Assembly (NCBI GenBank): GCA_003553565.1
Contig: PWER01000116.1
Location: 1-64,000 of the forward strand
Direction of reading: 5' to 3'
DNA from: Nitriliruptoria bacterium
Lineage (GTDB): Bacteria; Actinomycetota; Nitriliruptoria; Euzebyales; Egibacteraceae
DNA: 64,000 bases
The translations under genes were made by a program, and so were the position numbers. Each line of letters opens with the position of its first letter. Positions within the stretch are counted from its first letter, which is position 1. Below are positions 19,098-27,670 of the stretch, piece by piece. The notes beneath the pieces were generated by a model. It was not told where the DNA came from. It was given only the letters and a program-made list of their open reading frames with translations, and did not search any database.

Positions 19098-19610
19098 CTA
19101 CTGCCCGGTGCGGGCCAGTACGGTGGCCACCGCGGTGCAGGCGAGGCCCTCACCGCGGCCGGTGAAGCCCAGGCCGTCGGTGGAGGTGGCGGTCACGCTC
19201 ACCAGCGCCTCCTCGACGTCGAGCACCGCGGCGACGCTGGCGCGGATGGCCGGCAGGTGGGCGGCCAGGCGCGGGCGCTGGGCCACGATCGTGGCGTCGA
19301 CGTTGCCGAGCGCGTAGCCGGCGCCCGCGACGCGGGCGAGCGCCTGGCCGACGAACACCGCCGAGTCGGCGCCGGCGTAGGCCGGGTCGTCGGTGCCGAA
19401 CAGCGCCCCGAGGTCGCCGAGCGCGCACGCGCCGAGCAGCGCGTCGGCCACCGCGTGCAGCACCACGTCGCCGTCGCTGTGCCCGGCCAGGCCCGGCGCG
19501 CCGGGCACCGCCACCCCGCCCAGGCGCAGCACCCGGTCGTCGCCGGCGAAGGCATGGGCGTCCACCGCCTGGCCCACCCGCACTGGCGGGAGCGCGCCCG
19601 TCCCGCTCAT
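19098..19610 (-). CDS. ispF: 2-C-methyl-D-erythritol 2,4-cyclodiphosphate synthase
   Basis: A 170-residue enzyme of the MEP isoprenoid pathway, forming the cyclic diphosphate and releasing CMP. Metal-binding residues are seen in AVDAHAF (Asp, His) and GHSDGDVVLHAVADALLGA, and the C-terminal VTATSTDGLGFTGRGEG is intact. The start at 19610 overlaps the end of the upstream IspD-like gene by 4 bp, so it is probably translated by coupling. The family usually has Glu where this protein has Gln in IVAQRPRL, a tolerated-looking change. Confidence 0.93.
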   Translation of the reverse strand: MSGTGALPPVRVGQAVDAHAFAGDDRVLRLGGVAVPGAPGLAGHSDGDVVLHAVADALLGACALGDLGALFGTDDPAYAGADSAVFVGQALARVAGAGYALGNVDATIVAQRPRLAAHLPAIRASVAAVLDVEEALVSVTATSTDGLGFTGRGEGLACTAVATVLARTGQ

Positions 19611-20275
19611 CGCTCGCCTCCCCGGTCGGCTGACGTCGCGCCGGGCGCCGACCGGTCCAGCACCTGCACGGCGTGCCCGGCCTGCTCGAGGCGCGCGAGG
19701 AGCCCGTCGAGGCCCGCGGCGCCCCGCGCGCCGGCGTCGGTGCCCACCGCAACGCCGCGGTCTGCGGGCTCGAGGGCCCGCGCCACCGCGCGGCGCAGCA
19801 CCAGCGGCGCCTCGAGGGCGTACAGCCCAGCCCGCTCGACGCACCCGACGAGGTTCCCGCGCTCGTCGATCTCCCGCACCGCGTCGGCGACGGGGGTGGC
19901 GCACGCGACCGCCCCGCACCGCTGCGCCGAGGTCTGGTCGAGGCGCGCGCAGGCCGCGCCGAGCAGCGCCTGCCCGCGCGTGTCGAGCAGGCCCTCGTCG
20001 CCCCAGGCCAGGACCGTCACCTCGGGAGGTGCGGCGAGGGCCGCCCGGTGCAGCAGCGCGGCCGGCGAGGCTGGCTCGACGAGCGCTGCGTTGCTGGCGG
20101 GTCGGTCAGCGCGGCCCGACAGCGCAGCGCGCAGGGCAGGCCCCGCGGCCACGGTCAGGCCGGTGACTTGGTCGGCGAGTGCTGCCAGATCCCGTGACGC
20201 CTCGGTGCCTGCGTGCTCGGCGGTCAGGTCGAGCACCAGCCAGACGCCACCCTGACCCTTGCTGGTGGGGGGCAT
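19607..20275 (-). CDS. Degenerate IspD-like protein (probable non-catalytic relic) coupled to ispF
   Basis: A 222-residue protein that aligns with IspD only in its second half. LLDTRGQALLGAACARL matches the HDAARPL region, ATPVADAVREIDERGNLVGCVERAGLYALEAP matches PVTDTIKRVD...ERSGLWAVQTPQ, and the spacing is right. The CTP-binding loop (AAGxGxR) with its Arg and Lys, and the C-terminal Lys of the NxKIT motif, are all missing. It occupies the normal ispD place before ispF, overlapping it by 4 bp, while an intact ispD lies at 27671. GAGGAG sits 8 nt upstream and the frame is open, so it is still likely translated. It may stabilise IspF or drive its translation; catalysis is unlikely. Confidence 0.7.
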   Translation of the reverse strand: MPPTSKGQGGVWLVLDLTAEHAGTEASRDLAALADQVTGLTVAAGPALRAALSGRADRPASNAALVEPASPAALLHRAALAAPPEVTVLAWGDEGLLDTRGQALLGAACARLDQTSAQRCGAVACATPVADAVREIDERGNLVGCVERAGLYALEAPLVLRRAVARALEPADRGVAVGTDAGARGAAGLDGLLARLEQAGHAVQVLDRSAPGATSADRGGER

Positions 20276-20326
20276 GCGCGGCGCTCCTCGCCTGGACGAC
20301 CGCCGCGCATGCTAGCCCCCTGGCGC

Positions 20327-21751
20327 TCACTCGTAGAAGTCGATGCAGGGCTGGTCGAAGTCGTGCTCGGCCGCCGTGTCACCGACGAAGAACTCCTCGA
20401 CGGGGGCGAGCCCCGAGGGCTCGTCGGGATCGGGCACGTTGAAGTTCGACTCGCGGAGGGCTCGCTCCTGCGGCTCGGCGGCGTAGTTGCCGGCGCCCTC
20501 GGGCAGCATGCCCTCGTAGTCGACCTCCTCGAGGCTCTGGAACGCCTCCATGACCGCCGAGCGGCTGAAGTCCTCGTCGGACTCGGCGACCGCCTCCAGC
20601 GCCTCCAGCATCGGGTAGCTGTGGGTCCAGCCGGCGGTGGAGAAGTCGCTGCCGCGCTCGGGATCGCCCAGCGCCTCGCGCATGGCCTCGTGACCGGGGG
20701 TGTCAGCACCGAACACCGGCCAGTAGCTCTGGTTGATGTAGAGCTCGGACAGCGCATCCGCCGCGGCGGTGTCGAGCAGCGCCACGTTCCAGGTGGGGGT
20801 GGCGCCGATGAAGCGGCCCTCATAGCCCTGGGCGGCCGACTCGCCGACGAGCGCCGCCGTCTCCTCCGGGCCGGCGTAGATCATCACCATGTCGGGGTCC
20901 TCGGCCATGATGCGCCCGATCGCCTCGCCCTGGTTGTCGGCGCCCTCGGGGGTCTCCACGCCGAAGAACTCCAGGTCGTTGGCCTCGGCGGCGAGCTCGA
21001 TCGCGGCGGCGCCGTCCTGCCCGAAGTCCTGCGGGAAGTACACGACCATGACCGACTCGGCGTCGGGGTTCTCCTCCTGGAGGTAGTAGTCAACGGAGTT
21101 CATCGACTCGAAGCAGTAGTTGGTGCCGGTCTCGGCGATGACCTCCTGGAAGGGCCAGTCGCTGTTCCAGGTGGCCGGCACGGTCACGACGTCGTTGTCC
21201 TCGAGGTCGTCCATGATCGCCAGGGTCGGCGCCGATCCCAGGCTCATGCCCAGCGCGAGGACGTCGTCGCGGATCTCGTCCCACACCTGGGCCTGCTGCT
21301 CGGGCTGGTAGAGGTTGTCGCGCACGTAGGTGCTGATGTCGATGTCGTAGCCGCCCACGCCGCCCTGCTCGTTGACGCGCTGGAAGAAGGCCTCCTGGGC
21401 CTGCTGGATGACGGGGCCGGCCGCGGAGAAGGGCCCCTCGGTCAGGTCCGAGAGGACGCCGAGGTACAGGCACCCGTTGTCCTCGTTCACCGCGTCGGGG
21501 CAGGGCTCGGGGCTGACGCCGGGCTCGTCGAACTCCACGTCGGCGACCGCGTCCTCGTCGACCTCGTCGGCGTCTTCGAGGTCCTCGGCTGCGTCGTCCT
21601 CGTCGTCCTCGGCGGGCTCCTCGGCTGCTGGGTCATCGACGACGTCGTCCGCGGGGTCCTCGGCGGCCTCGTCCTCGGCTCGGCAGGCCGCCGCCAGGAC
21701 CACGATCGTGATCAGCAGCAGCAGCGTGCGCACCGGTGAGAGATGGTGCAT
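20327..21751 (-). CDS. LIV-type ABC transporter substrate-binding lipoprotein
   Basis: A 474-residue periplasmic-binding-protein fold of the branched-chain amino acid (Peripla_BP_6) type. The lipoprotein signal LLLITIVVLAAAC places the lipidated Cys at residue 23. An Asp/Glu-rich tether follows (about residues 25-75), then the binding domain (CLYLGVLSDLTEGPF onward). AAAGGAG lies before the ATG. The ligand is unknown; LivK-like proteins bind amino acids, amides, urea or aromatic and short-chain acids. The acyl-CoA ligase in the same cluster argues for a carboxylic acid ligand. The 77-bp gap to livM suggests one transcript with higher dosage control. Confidence 0.88.
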   Translation of the reverse strand: MHHLSPVRTLLLLITIVVLAAACRAEDEAAEDPADDVVDDPAAEEPAEDDEDDAAEDLEDADEVDEDAVADVEFDEPGVSPEPCPDAVNEDNGCLYLGVLSDLTEGPFSAAGPVIQQAQEAFFQRVNEQGGVGGYDIDISTYVRDNLYQPEQQAQVWDEIRDDVLALGMSLGSAPTLAIMDDLEDNDVVTVPATWNSDWPFQEVIAETGTNYCFESMNSVDYYLQEENPDAESVMVVYFPQDFGQDGAAAIELAAEANDLEFFGVETPEGADNQGEAIGRIMAEDPDMVMIYAGPEETAALVGESAAQGYEGRFIGATPTWNVALLDTAAADALSELYINQSYWPVFGADTPGHEAMREALGDPERGSDFSTAGWTHSYPMLEALEAVAESDEDFSRSAVMEAFQSLEEVDYEGMLPEGAGNYAAEPQERALRESNFNVPDPDEPSGLAPVEEFFVGDTAAEHDFDQPCIDFYE

Positions 21752-21828
21752 CCTCGGCTCCTTTTGCGATGGGTCGGGTCGGGGTGGGTCGGGTCGTCAG
21801 CGGGCACCGCCTCCTGCGGTCGCGACGG

Positions 21829-22968
21829 TCAGTAGGTGAACGGCCAGCCCTTCCAGTAGTTGCGCACCCGCACCCACAGCCCGTACAGGCCGCGGGGCTC
21901 GAGGATCAGAAAGCCCACGATCAGCACGCCGTAGAGGATCGCCTCGAGCTGGAAGACGGTCAGCAGCGCCCCGTCGCGCAGGGTCGGCTCGGCGGTGAGG
22001 AACGGGACGATGGCGGGCAGCTCGCGGGTGATGCGAGGCAGGAACGTGATGAAGAACGCCCCCATGATCGACCCGGAGATCGTGGCGATCCCCCCGATCA
22101 GCACCATCGCGATGAACTGCACCGACAGCAGGAGGTTGAACGACTCGGGGTTGATCTGGTTGATCACCGTGTAGTAGACGGCGCCCGACACGCCCGCGTA
22201 GAACGACGACAGCGTGAACGCGATCATCTTGTGGCGGCCCAGGCGCACGCCCATCACCTCGGCGGCGATGTCGCGGTCGCGGATGGCCTCGAACGCCCGG
22301 CCCACGGCGCTGCGCGCCAGGTTGCGCGCCAGCACGGCCAGCACCACCAGCAGCACCAGCGCCAGGAGGTAGAGCTGCTGGCTGGTGGTCAGCACCAGCC
22401 CGGCCACCTCGGTGGGCTGATCGAGGCGCACACCGCCGATCTCGGCGATCACCCCGCGGCGTCCGGCCCCGGCCCCACCGGTCAGCGAGCGCCAGTTGTC
22501 GAGGATGTGCTCGCCCAGGAAGACCAGCCCGAGGGTCGCGATCGCCAGGTAGAGGCCGCGGAACCGCGAGGCGATCGGCGAGACGAGGAACCCGAGCACG
22601 GCGGCCACGAGGCCCGCTGCCGGCACCGCCACGATCCACTGCAGGCCGAGCCCGTAGACGCTCTCACCGGGGTCGCCGGTGAGCGCGGCCGCAGTGAAGG
22701 CGCCGGCGCCGATGAAGAACGCGTGCCCGAGCGAGACCTGGCCGGCGTACCCGCTGACGAGGTTGAGGCCGATGGCGCCGATGGCCGCGGCGCAGGCGAG
22801 CGCTGCGATCGCGAGGAGCGCGTCGGTGATGAGGAAGGGCGCGGCAAGCGCTGCGGCGAGGATGACGCCCGCGCCGAGCCGCTTGGGGCGCGAGTTCAGC
22901 AGCGCCATGTCGGCCCGGTAGCTGGTGCGCAGCTCCGGGCGACCAGAGATCGTCGCGCCGCGCTTCAT
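21829..22968 (-). CDS. livM: LIV-type ABC transporter permease (LivM)
   Basis: A 379-residue membrane permease with about ten helices. The LivM pattern is seen: GLNLVSGYAGQVSLGHAFFIGAGAF, and the EAA-like coupling segment RAFEAIRDRDIAAEVMGVRLGRHK, which contacts the ATPase. It overlaps the livH gene upstream by 4 bp and pairs with that protein to form the import channel. Confidence 0.93.
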   Translation of the reverse strand: MKRGATISGRPELRTSYRADMALLNSRPKRLGAGVILAAALAAPFLITDALLAIAALACAAAIGAIGLNLVSGYAGQVSLGHAFFIGAGAFTAAALTGDPGESVYGLGLQWIVAVPAAGLVAAVLGFLVSPIASRFRGLYLAIATLGLVFLGEHILDNWRSLTGGAGAGRRGVIAEIGGVRLDQPTEVAGLVLTTSQQLYLLALVLLVVLAVLARNLARSAVGRAFEAIRDRDIAAEVMGVRLGRHKMIAFTLSSFYAGVSGAVYYTVINQINPESFNLLLSVQFIAMVLIGGIATISGSIMGAFFITFLPRITRELPAIVPFLTAEPTLRDGALLTVFQLEAILYGVLIVGFLILEPRGLYGLWVRVRNYWKGWPFTY

Positions 22969-23858
22969 ACCCGTCGGATCTCCGGCGTCCCGAACAGCCC
23001 GTAGGGCCGCACCAGCAGCACCAGCAGCATCAGCACGTAGGGGGCGACCAGCGAGAAGTTCCCGCCCAGCCAGGGTGCGTGCACGGGCTGGTAGGTCTGC
23101 ACCAGCGCCTCGACGACGCCAACGGCGAGCCCGCCGACCACGGCGCCGGGCAGCGAGTCGAGCCCGCCCAGCACGATCGCGGGCAGCGCCTTCAGGCCCA
23201 CCACCCAGGTCCCCTGGGAGACGCCGCTGCCGGCGGCGACGAACACGCCGGCGAGCGTGGCGAGCCCGGCTGCCAGCGCCCAGGACAGGGCGAACACCGC
23301 GCCGACGCTGATGCCCTGGGCCAGCGACGTCTCCTGATCGAACGCGGTGGCGCGCATCGCCAGCCCGACGCGGCTGTAGCGGAAGAACGTGAACAGGGCT
23401 GCCAGCACGATCGCCGCGGTGACGATCATCGCGAGGTAGCGGTGCTGGAGGAACAGCGGCCCGAGCTCGAGGCGGTCATAGCCCCAGGGGTCCCCGACCG
23501 GGCGCAGGTCCGGGCCGATGAAGCGGTTGGTGACCGCGCGGATGGCGGTGTCGAGCCCCAGGGTGACGATGGCCGCCACGAACACCGGGCGCCCCACCAG
23601 CGGACGCAGGGCCACGCGCTCGAGCCCGAGACCCACGCCGGCCAGCACCAGGACGCCGACCGCGACGGCAGCCGGGAAGCCCAGCCCGAACTGGAACACC
23701 AGGTAGGACACCAGCGTGGCTCCAGCGGCCATGAGCGCCGGCTGGGCGAAGCTGATCACCCCGGTGGACTTGAAGATGATGACGAAGCCGACCGCGAGCA
23801 TGGCATAGGCGGAGCCCTGGCCCAGCCCGCTGATGATCGACTGCGCGAACGTGCTCAC
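22965..23858 (-). CDS. livH: LIV-type ABC transporter permease (LivH)
   Basis: A 297-residue permease with about eight transmembrane helices. The LivH pattern is seen: QSIISGLGQGSAYAMLAVG at the start, and the coupling segment RYSRVGLAMRATAFDQETSLAQGI. It overlaps both neighbours by 4 bp (the acyl-CoA ligase upstream and livM downstream), so the ligase and permeases are translationally linked. Confidence 0.93.
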   Translation of the reverse strand: MSTFAQSIISGLGQGSAYAMLAVGFVIIFKSTGVISFAQPALMAAGATLVSYLVFQFGLGFPAAVAVGVLVLAGVGLGLERVALRPLVGRPVFVAAIVTLGLDTAIRAVTNRFIGPDLRPVGDPWGYDRLELGPLFLQHRYLAMIVTAAIVLAALFTFFRYSRVGLAMRATAFDQETSLAQGISVGAVFALSWALAAGLATLAGVFVAAGSGVSQGTWVVGLKALPAIVLGGLDSLPGAVVGGLAVGVVEALVQTYQPVHAPWLGGNFSLVAPYVLMLLVLLVRPYGLFGTPEIRRV

Positions 23859-25738
23859 GCCGCCGCCCCCTTGCCGCCGTACATCTCCTCCACGAGGTCG
23901 CTGAACTGGTGCGCGATGGCGCTGCGCTTGACCTTCTGGGTGGCGGTGAGCTCGCCGTCCTCGTGGTCCAGCTCCTTGGGCAGCAGCCGGAACCTCTTGA
24001 CCTGCTCGACCTGGGCCAGCCGCGCGTTGGTCTCGTCGACGATCGACTGGATCAGCGCGACGACCTCGGGCTTCTCGGTCAGGTCGCGGTAGGTGGTGTA
24101 GGGGATGTGGTGGCGCTGGGCCCAGTCGCCGACGGTCTCGAGCTCGATGCCGATGAGCGCGGTGAGGTACTTGCGCCCGTCGCCGATGATCACCGCCTCC
24201 TTGACATACGGCGAGGCCTTGAGCGCGTTCTCGATCTCGCTGGGCGAGAGGTTCTTGCCGCCCGCGGTGATCACGATGTCCTTCATGCGGTCGGTGATCC
24301 TGATGTGAGTGCCGTCCACCCCCTCCCCGACGTCACCGGTGTGCAGCCAGCCCTGGCCGTCGAGCATCTCCCGGGTGGCTTCCGGGTCGCGCCAGTAGCC
24401 CACGAAGTTGCCCGGGTGTCGGGTGCAGATCTCCCCGGTGCGCTCGTCGACGGCCACCTCGATGCCCGCATGGGGCTCGCCGACCGTGCCGAGCTTCACC
24501 CGCCCGGGCCGGTTGGCGGTGGCGATCGCGCTGTTCTCGGTCATGCCGTAGGCCTCGTGCATGGGCACGCCGATGCCCATGAAGAACTCCAGCACCTCCG
24601 GTGCGATCGGCGCGGCGCCCGAGACCGCATACCGGGCCTTGCGCAGCCCGATGCGATCCCGCAGCGGCCGGAACAGCAGCGCCCAGCCAAGCGCGTACTG
24701 CACCCGTGTGCCCAGCGTGTGGTTGCCCTCCCGGGCCACCAGCGTCGCGCCGATGCGCCGGGCCAGCGCCATGCCGGCACGGTAGGCCAGCCGCTTGACG
24801 GGCGTGGCCTTGGTGGCGCGGATCTCCACGCCGGCCACCACCTTCTCCCAGATCCGCGGCACCCCGAAGACGATGGTGGGCTGGACCTCGGCGAGGTTCT
24901 GCTGGACCGTGTCGATCGACTCGGCGAAGTTGACCTGCACGCCGGCTGCGGCGTTGAACCAGACGCTGAACACCCGCTCGACGACGTGGCACAGCGGCAG
25001 GTAGGACAGCACGAGATCCGAGCGCGTGGGTGGCGGGTCCACGAAGCCGCCGCGCTCGATGAGGGTGGCGATCGCGAACTCGACGTTGCGGACCGACAGC
25101 ATCGCGCCCTTGGGCGGACCGGTGGTGCCCGAGGTGTAGATGAGCGTGGCGACGTCGTCGGGCGTGGCGCTGCGCATGCGCGCGGCGACGGCGTCGGGGT
25201 GCTCCTCGCGGTGCGCCCGACCACGGGACAGCAGCTGCTCCCACGACAGCAGCCGTGGATCGTCGTAGCGACGGACGCCGCGCGGCTCGAGGTACACGAT
25301 CGTGTGCAGGTCGGGAAGGTCGTCGGCGACCGCGAGCGCCTTGTCGACCTGCTCCTGGTCCTCGGCGATCAGCACGGTGCTGCCCGAGTGGCCCAGCAGG
25401 TAGTGGACCTCGGGCGCCGGGTTGGTGGGGTACAGGCCCACGGTCATGGCTCTGATGGCCACGATCGCGACGTCGCTGATGAGCCACTCGCGCCGGTTCT
25501 CGGCGTGCACGGCCACGCGGTCGCCGGGCTCCACGCCCAGAGCGATCAGGGCATGGCCGACCGTGTGGACCGCGTCCCAGTACTCGGCCCAGCTCATCTC
25601 CTCCCACACGCCGAGGTGCTTCTCGCGCATCGCCACGCCGTCGGGCTCCCGAGCGGCCCAGTCGCGCACCCGGGTCGCCAGCGTGGTCGTCGCGGTCTCG
25701 GGCAGCTCGGTGGCGCGCGGATCCTGCACGGCGGTCAT
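23855..25738 (-). CDS. AMP-dependent acyl-CoA ligase (long-chain fatty acid--CoA ligase family)
   Basis: A 627-residue ANL-superfamily enzyme that activates a carboxylic acid with ATP and joins it to CoA. Seen: the P-loop-like LIYTSGTTGPPKGAM, the adenylate-binding YGMTENS, the HTGDVGE aspartate motif, ITDRMKDIVITAGGKNLSP, and the C-terminal domain with a TATQKVKRS lysine. The length fits the FadD15/Faa-like long-chain subgroup. It sits between livG and livH with 4-bp overlaps on both sides, which suggests that the imported substrate is trapped as a CoA ester. Fatty, branched-chain or aromatic acids are all possible substrates. Confidence 0.9.
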   Translation of the reverse strand: MTAVQDPRATELPETATTTLATRVRDWAAREPDGVAMREKHLGVWEEMSWAEYWDAVHTVGHALIALGVEPGDRVAVHAENRREWLISDVAIVAIRAMTVGLYPTNPAPEVHYLLGHSGSTVLIAEDQEQVDKALAVADDLPDLHTIVYLEPRGVRRYDDPRLLSWEQLLSRGRAHREEHPDAVAARMRSATPDDVATLIYTSGTTGPPKGAMLSVRNVEFAIATLIERGGFVDPPPTRSDLVLSYLPLCHVVERVFSVWFNAAAGVQVNFAESIDTVQQNLAEVQPTIVFGVPRIWEKVVAGVEIRATKATPVKRLAYRAGMALARRIGATLVAREGNHTLGTRVQYALGWALLFRPLRDRIGLRKARYAVSGAAPIAPEVLEFFMGIGVPMHEAYGMTENSAIATANRPGRVKLGTVGEPHAGIEVAVDERTGEICTRHPGNFVGYWRDPEATREMLDGQGWLHTGDVGEGVDGTHIRITDRMKDIVITAGGKNLSPSEIENALKASPYVKEAVIIGDGRKYLTALIGIELETVGDWAQRHHIPYTTYRDLTEKPEVVALIQSIVDETNARLAQVEQVKRFRLLPKELDHEDGELTATQKVKRSAIAHQFSDLVEEMYGGKGAAA

Positions 25739-26655
25739 CGCGGTCCCTCCTCGGCCGCGTCGGAGGTGGGTGCGGTGGGGGTGGGTGCGGTGGGGGTGGT
25801 GGCGCCGCCGCCGAGGTAGGCCTCCAGCACCGCGGGGTGCTGCTGCACCTCCTCGGGGGTGCCGGTCACCAGCGGTTGGCCGAAGTCGAGGCACAGCACC
25901 CGGTCGGCCAGGTCCATGACCACGCGCATGTCGTGCTCGACGAGGATCATCGGGATGCCGAGCTCGTCGCGGACGTCGAGGATGAAGCGCGCCATGTCCT
26001 CGGTCTCCTCGGCGTTCATGCCCGCCACCGGCTCGTCGAGCAGCAGCAGCCGCGGCTCCATCGCCAGCGCGCGCCCGAGCTCCACCCGCTTCTGGATCCC
26101 GTAGGGCAGCAGGCCCACCGGGTGCTTGCGGTAGGCCTCGATCTCGAGGAAGTCGATGAGGTCCTCGACGTGGCGGCGGTGCGCGAGCTCCTCGCGCCGC
26201 GCCGGGCCGAGCCACCACATGGCCTGCGCCCAGCCGTAGCGCACGTGCCGCTGGCGCCCGAGCATCAGGTTGTCGAGCACCGTCAGGTTCTCGAACAGCT
26301 CGATGTTCTGGAACGTGCGGGCCATCCCGAGCGCCGCGATGGCGTAGGGCTCGCGGCCGATCAGGTCGTGCCCCGCGAAGCGCACCTGCCCCTGCTGCGG
26401 GCGGTAGACCCCGCTGAGCACGTTGAAGATGGAGGTCTTGCCCGCGCCGTTGGGTCCGATGACGGCGAACAGCTCGTGCTCTCCCACCGTCAGCGACACC
26501 CCGTCCAGCGCTCGGACGCCGGCGAAGGACAGGCGCACGTCGGCGACGGTCAGCAGCGGCGCGCCCTCGTCGTCGCCACCCACGGCGGGCTGATCGCCAC
26601 GCGACTGCGGGGTGGCGTGCGAGGTGGTGTGCTGCGGGTGGCTGCTGGCGCCCAT
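25735..26655 (-). CDS. livG: LIV-type ABC transporter ATP-binding protein (LivG)
   Basis: A 306-residue ABC ATPase. Walker A is GPNGAGKTS, the signature region is reduced to LLPYGIQKRVELGRALAM, and Walker B is LLLLDEP. The BCA_ABC_TP_C tail (TPEEVQQHPAVLEAYLG) identifies LivG. The last 15 residues are a Thr/Pro/Ala repeat. The first 30 residues before the ABC core are a Gln/His/Ser-rich extension. AGGAGAG precedes the ATG. It overlaps the ligase gene by 4 bp. Confidence 0.93.
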   Translation of the reverse strand: MGASSHPQHTTSHATPQSRGDQPAVGGDDEGAPLLTVADVRLSFAGVRALDGVSLTVGEHELFAVIGPNGAGKTSIFNVLSGVYRPQQGQVRFAGHDLIGREPYAIAALGMARTFQNIELFENLTVLDNLMLGRQRHVRYGWAQAMWWLGPARREELAHRRHVEDLIDFLEIEAYRKHPVGLLPYGIQKRVELGRALAMEPRLLLLDEPVAGMNAEETEDMARFILDVRDELGIPMILVEHDMRVVMDLADRVLCLDFGQPLVTGTPEEVQQHPAVLEAYLGGGATTPTAPTPTAPTSDAAEEGPR

Positions 26656-26701
26656 GCGGCTGCTCTCCTGGCGTGTCGGGCTGTGCGCGGCGCGGATCAG
26701 G

Positions 26702-27514
26702 TCATGACAGCCAGCGCTTGCGGCGCTTGTAGTGCTTGACGTCCCGGAAGGAGCCCGACCCCTCCTCGCCGGCGCTGCCGAGGTAGAACTCGCGGATGTC
26801 CTCGTCGGCCATGAGCTCCTCGGTTGGCTTGTCCATCACGACCTTGCCGTTCTCCATGACGTAGCCGTGGGAGGCGATGGACAGGGCCATGCTCGCGTTC
26901 TGCTCGACCAGCAGGACCGTGGTGCCCTGCTGGTTGATGGCCACGATCAGGTCACGCACCTGCTCGACCAGACGCGGGGCGAGCCCGAGGCTCGGCTCGT
27001 CCAGCAGCAGGTAGCGGGGGTCGCTCATGAGTGCGCGCCCCATGGCCAGCATCTGCTGCTCACCGCCGGACAGGTAGCCGGCCGTGGCCCGGCGACGATC
27101 GGCGAGCGGCGGGAACAGCTCGTAGACGCGCACGAGCCCCTGGTCGATCCCGCGCGGGCTGACGTGCGCCCCGACGCGCAGGTTCTCCTCCACGGTGAGC
27201 TCGGCGAAGACCCTGCGCCCCTCCATGACCTGCTTGATGCCGCGCCGGACCACGCGCGCCGGTGCCAGCCGCTGGATCTCGGCCCCGTCGAGGGTCACGG
27301 TGCCCTTGGTGATCGCGCCGCGATGGACGTCCAGCAACCCCGACACCGCGCGCAGCAGGGTGGTCTTGCCGGCCCCGTTGCTGCCCAGCAGCGCGACGAT
27401 CCGCCCCTCGGGCACCTCCACCGAGGCGCCGCTGACCGCCAGCATCACGTCGTTGTAGACGACCTCGAGGTTGTTGACCGCCAGCACGGCTCCGCTGACC
27501 CCCGGCTCTCTCAC
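26702..27514 (-). CDS. livF: LIV-type ABC transporter ATP-binding protein (LivF)
   Basis: A 270-residue ABC ATPase and the first gene of the LIV operon. Seen: Walker A LLGSNGAGKTT, signature YLSGGEQQMLAMGRAL, Walker B YLLLDEPSLGLAP, and the H-loop region. The last 30 residues are basic (KHYKRRKRWLS). An in-frame GTG at 27613 would add 33 residues, but the putative promoter (-10 at 27549-27554) lies downstream of it. I therefore chose the GTG at 27514, which places LEVVYND near the N-terminus. The ribosome binding site there is weak. Confidence 0.88.
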   Translation of the reverse strand: MREPGVSGAVLAVNNLEVVYNDVMLAVSGASVEVPEGRIVALLGSNGAGKTTLLRAVSGLLDVHRGAITKGTVTLDGAEIQRLAPARVVRRGIKQVMEGRRVFAELTVEENLRVGAHVSPRGIDQGLVRVYELFPPLADRRRATAGYLSGGEQQMLAMGRALMSDPRYLLLDEPSLGLAPRLVEQVRDLIVAINQQGTTVLLVEQNASMALSIASHGYVMENGKVVMDKPTEELMADEDIREFYLGSAGEEGSGSFRDVKHYKRRKRWLS

Positions 27515-27548
27515 CTGCGGCTCGGCACCGCAACGCTGATGAGCGCGG

Positions 27549-27577
27549 ATGGTACTGAAGCGCCCAGAGTTCTGAAA
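27549..27577 (-). promoter_or_regulatory. Likely promoter of the LIV operon
   Basis: On the minus strand TTTCAG (27577-27572) and TACCAT (27554-27549) are separated by 17 bp, inside an AT-rich island in the gap between divergent livF and ispD. Transcription would begin near 27542, leaving a leader of about 28 nt. This supports the short livF start. Confidence 0.45.
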
Positions 27578-27670
27578 GACGTACTCGGGCAAATCCGGTG
27601 CTTGCCCCTGCACACGCCGAGTGAGCCGTGCGTGCGCCTAGGGTGGCGGTCAGCGACAGCCGGAGGCGAC

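Noticed and set aside
27515-27613. Longer LivF starting at the GTG at 27613
   Set aside because: The extra 33 residues have no family match and the likely promoter lies downstream of that codon.
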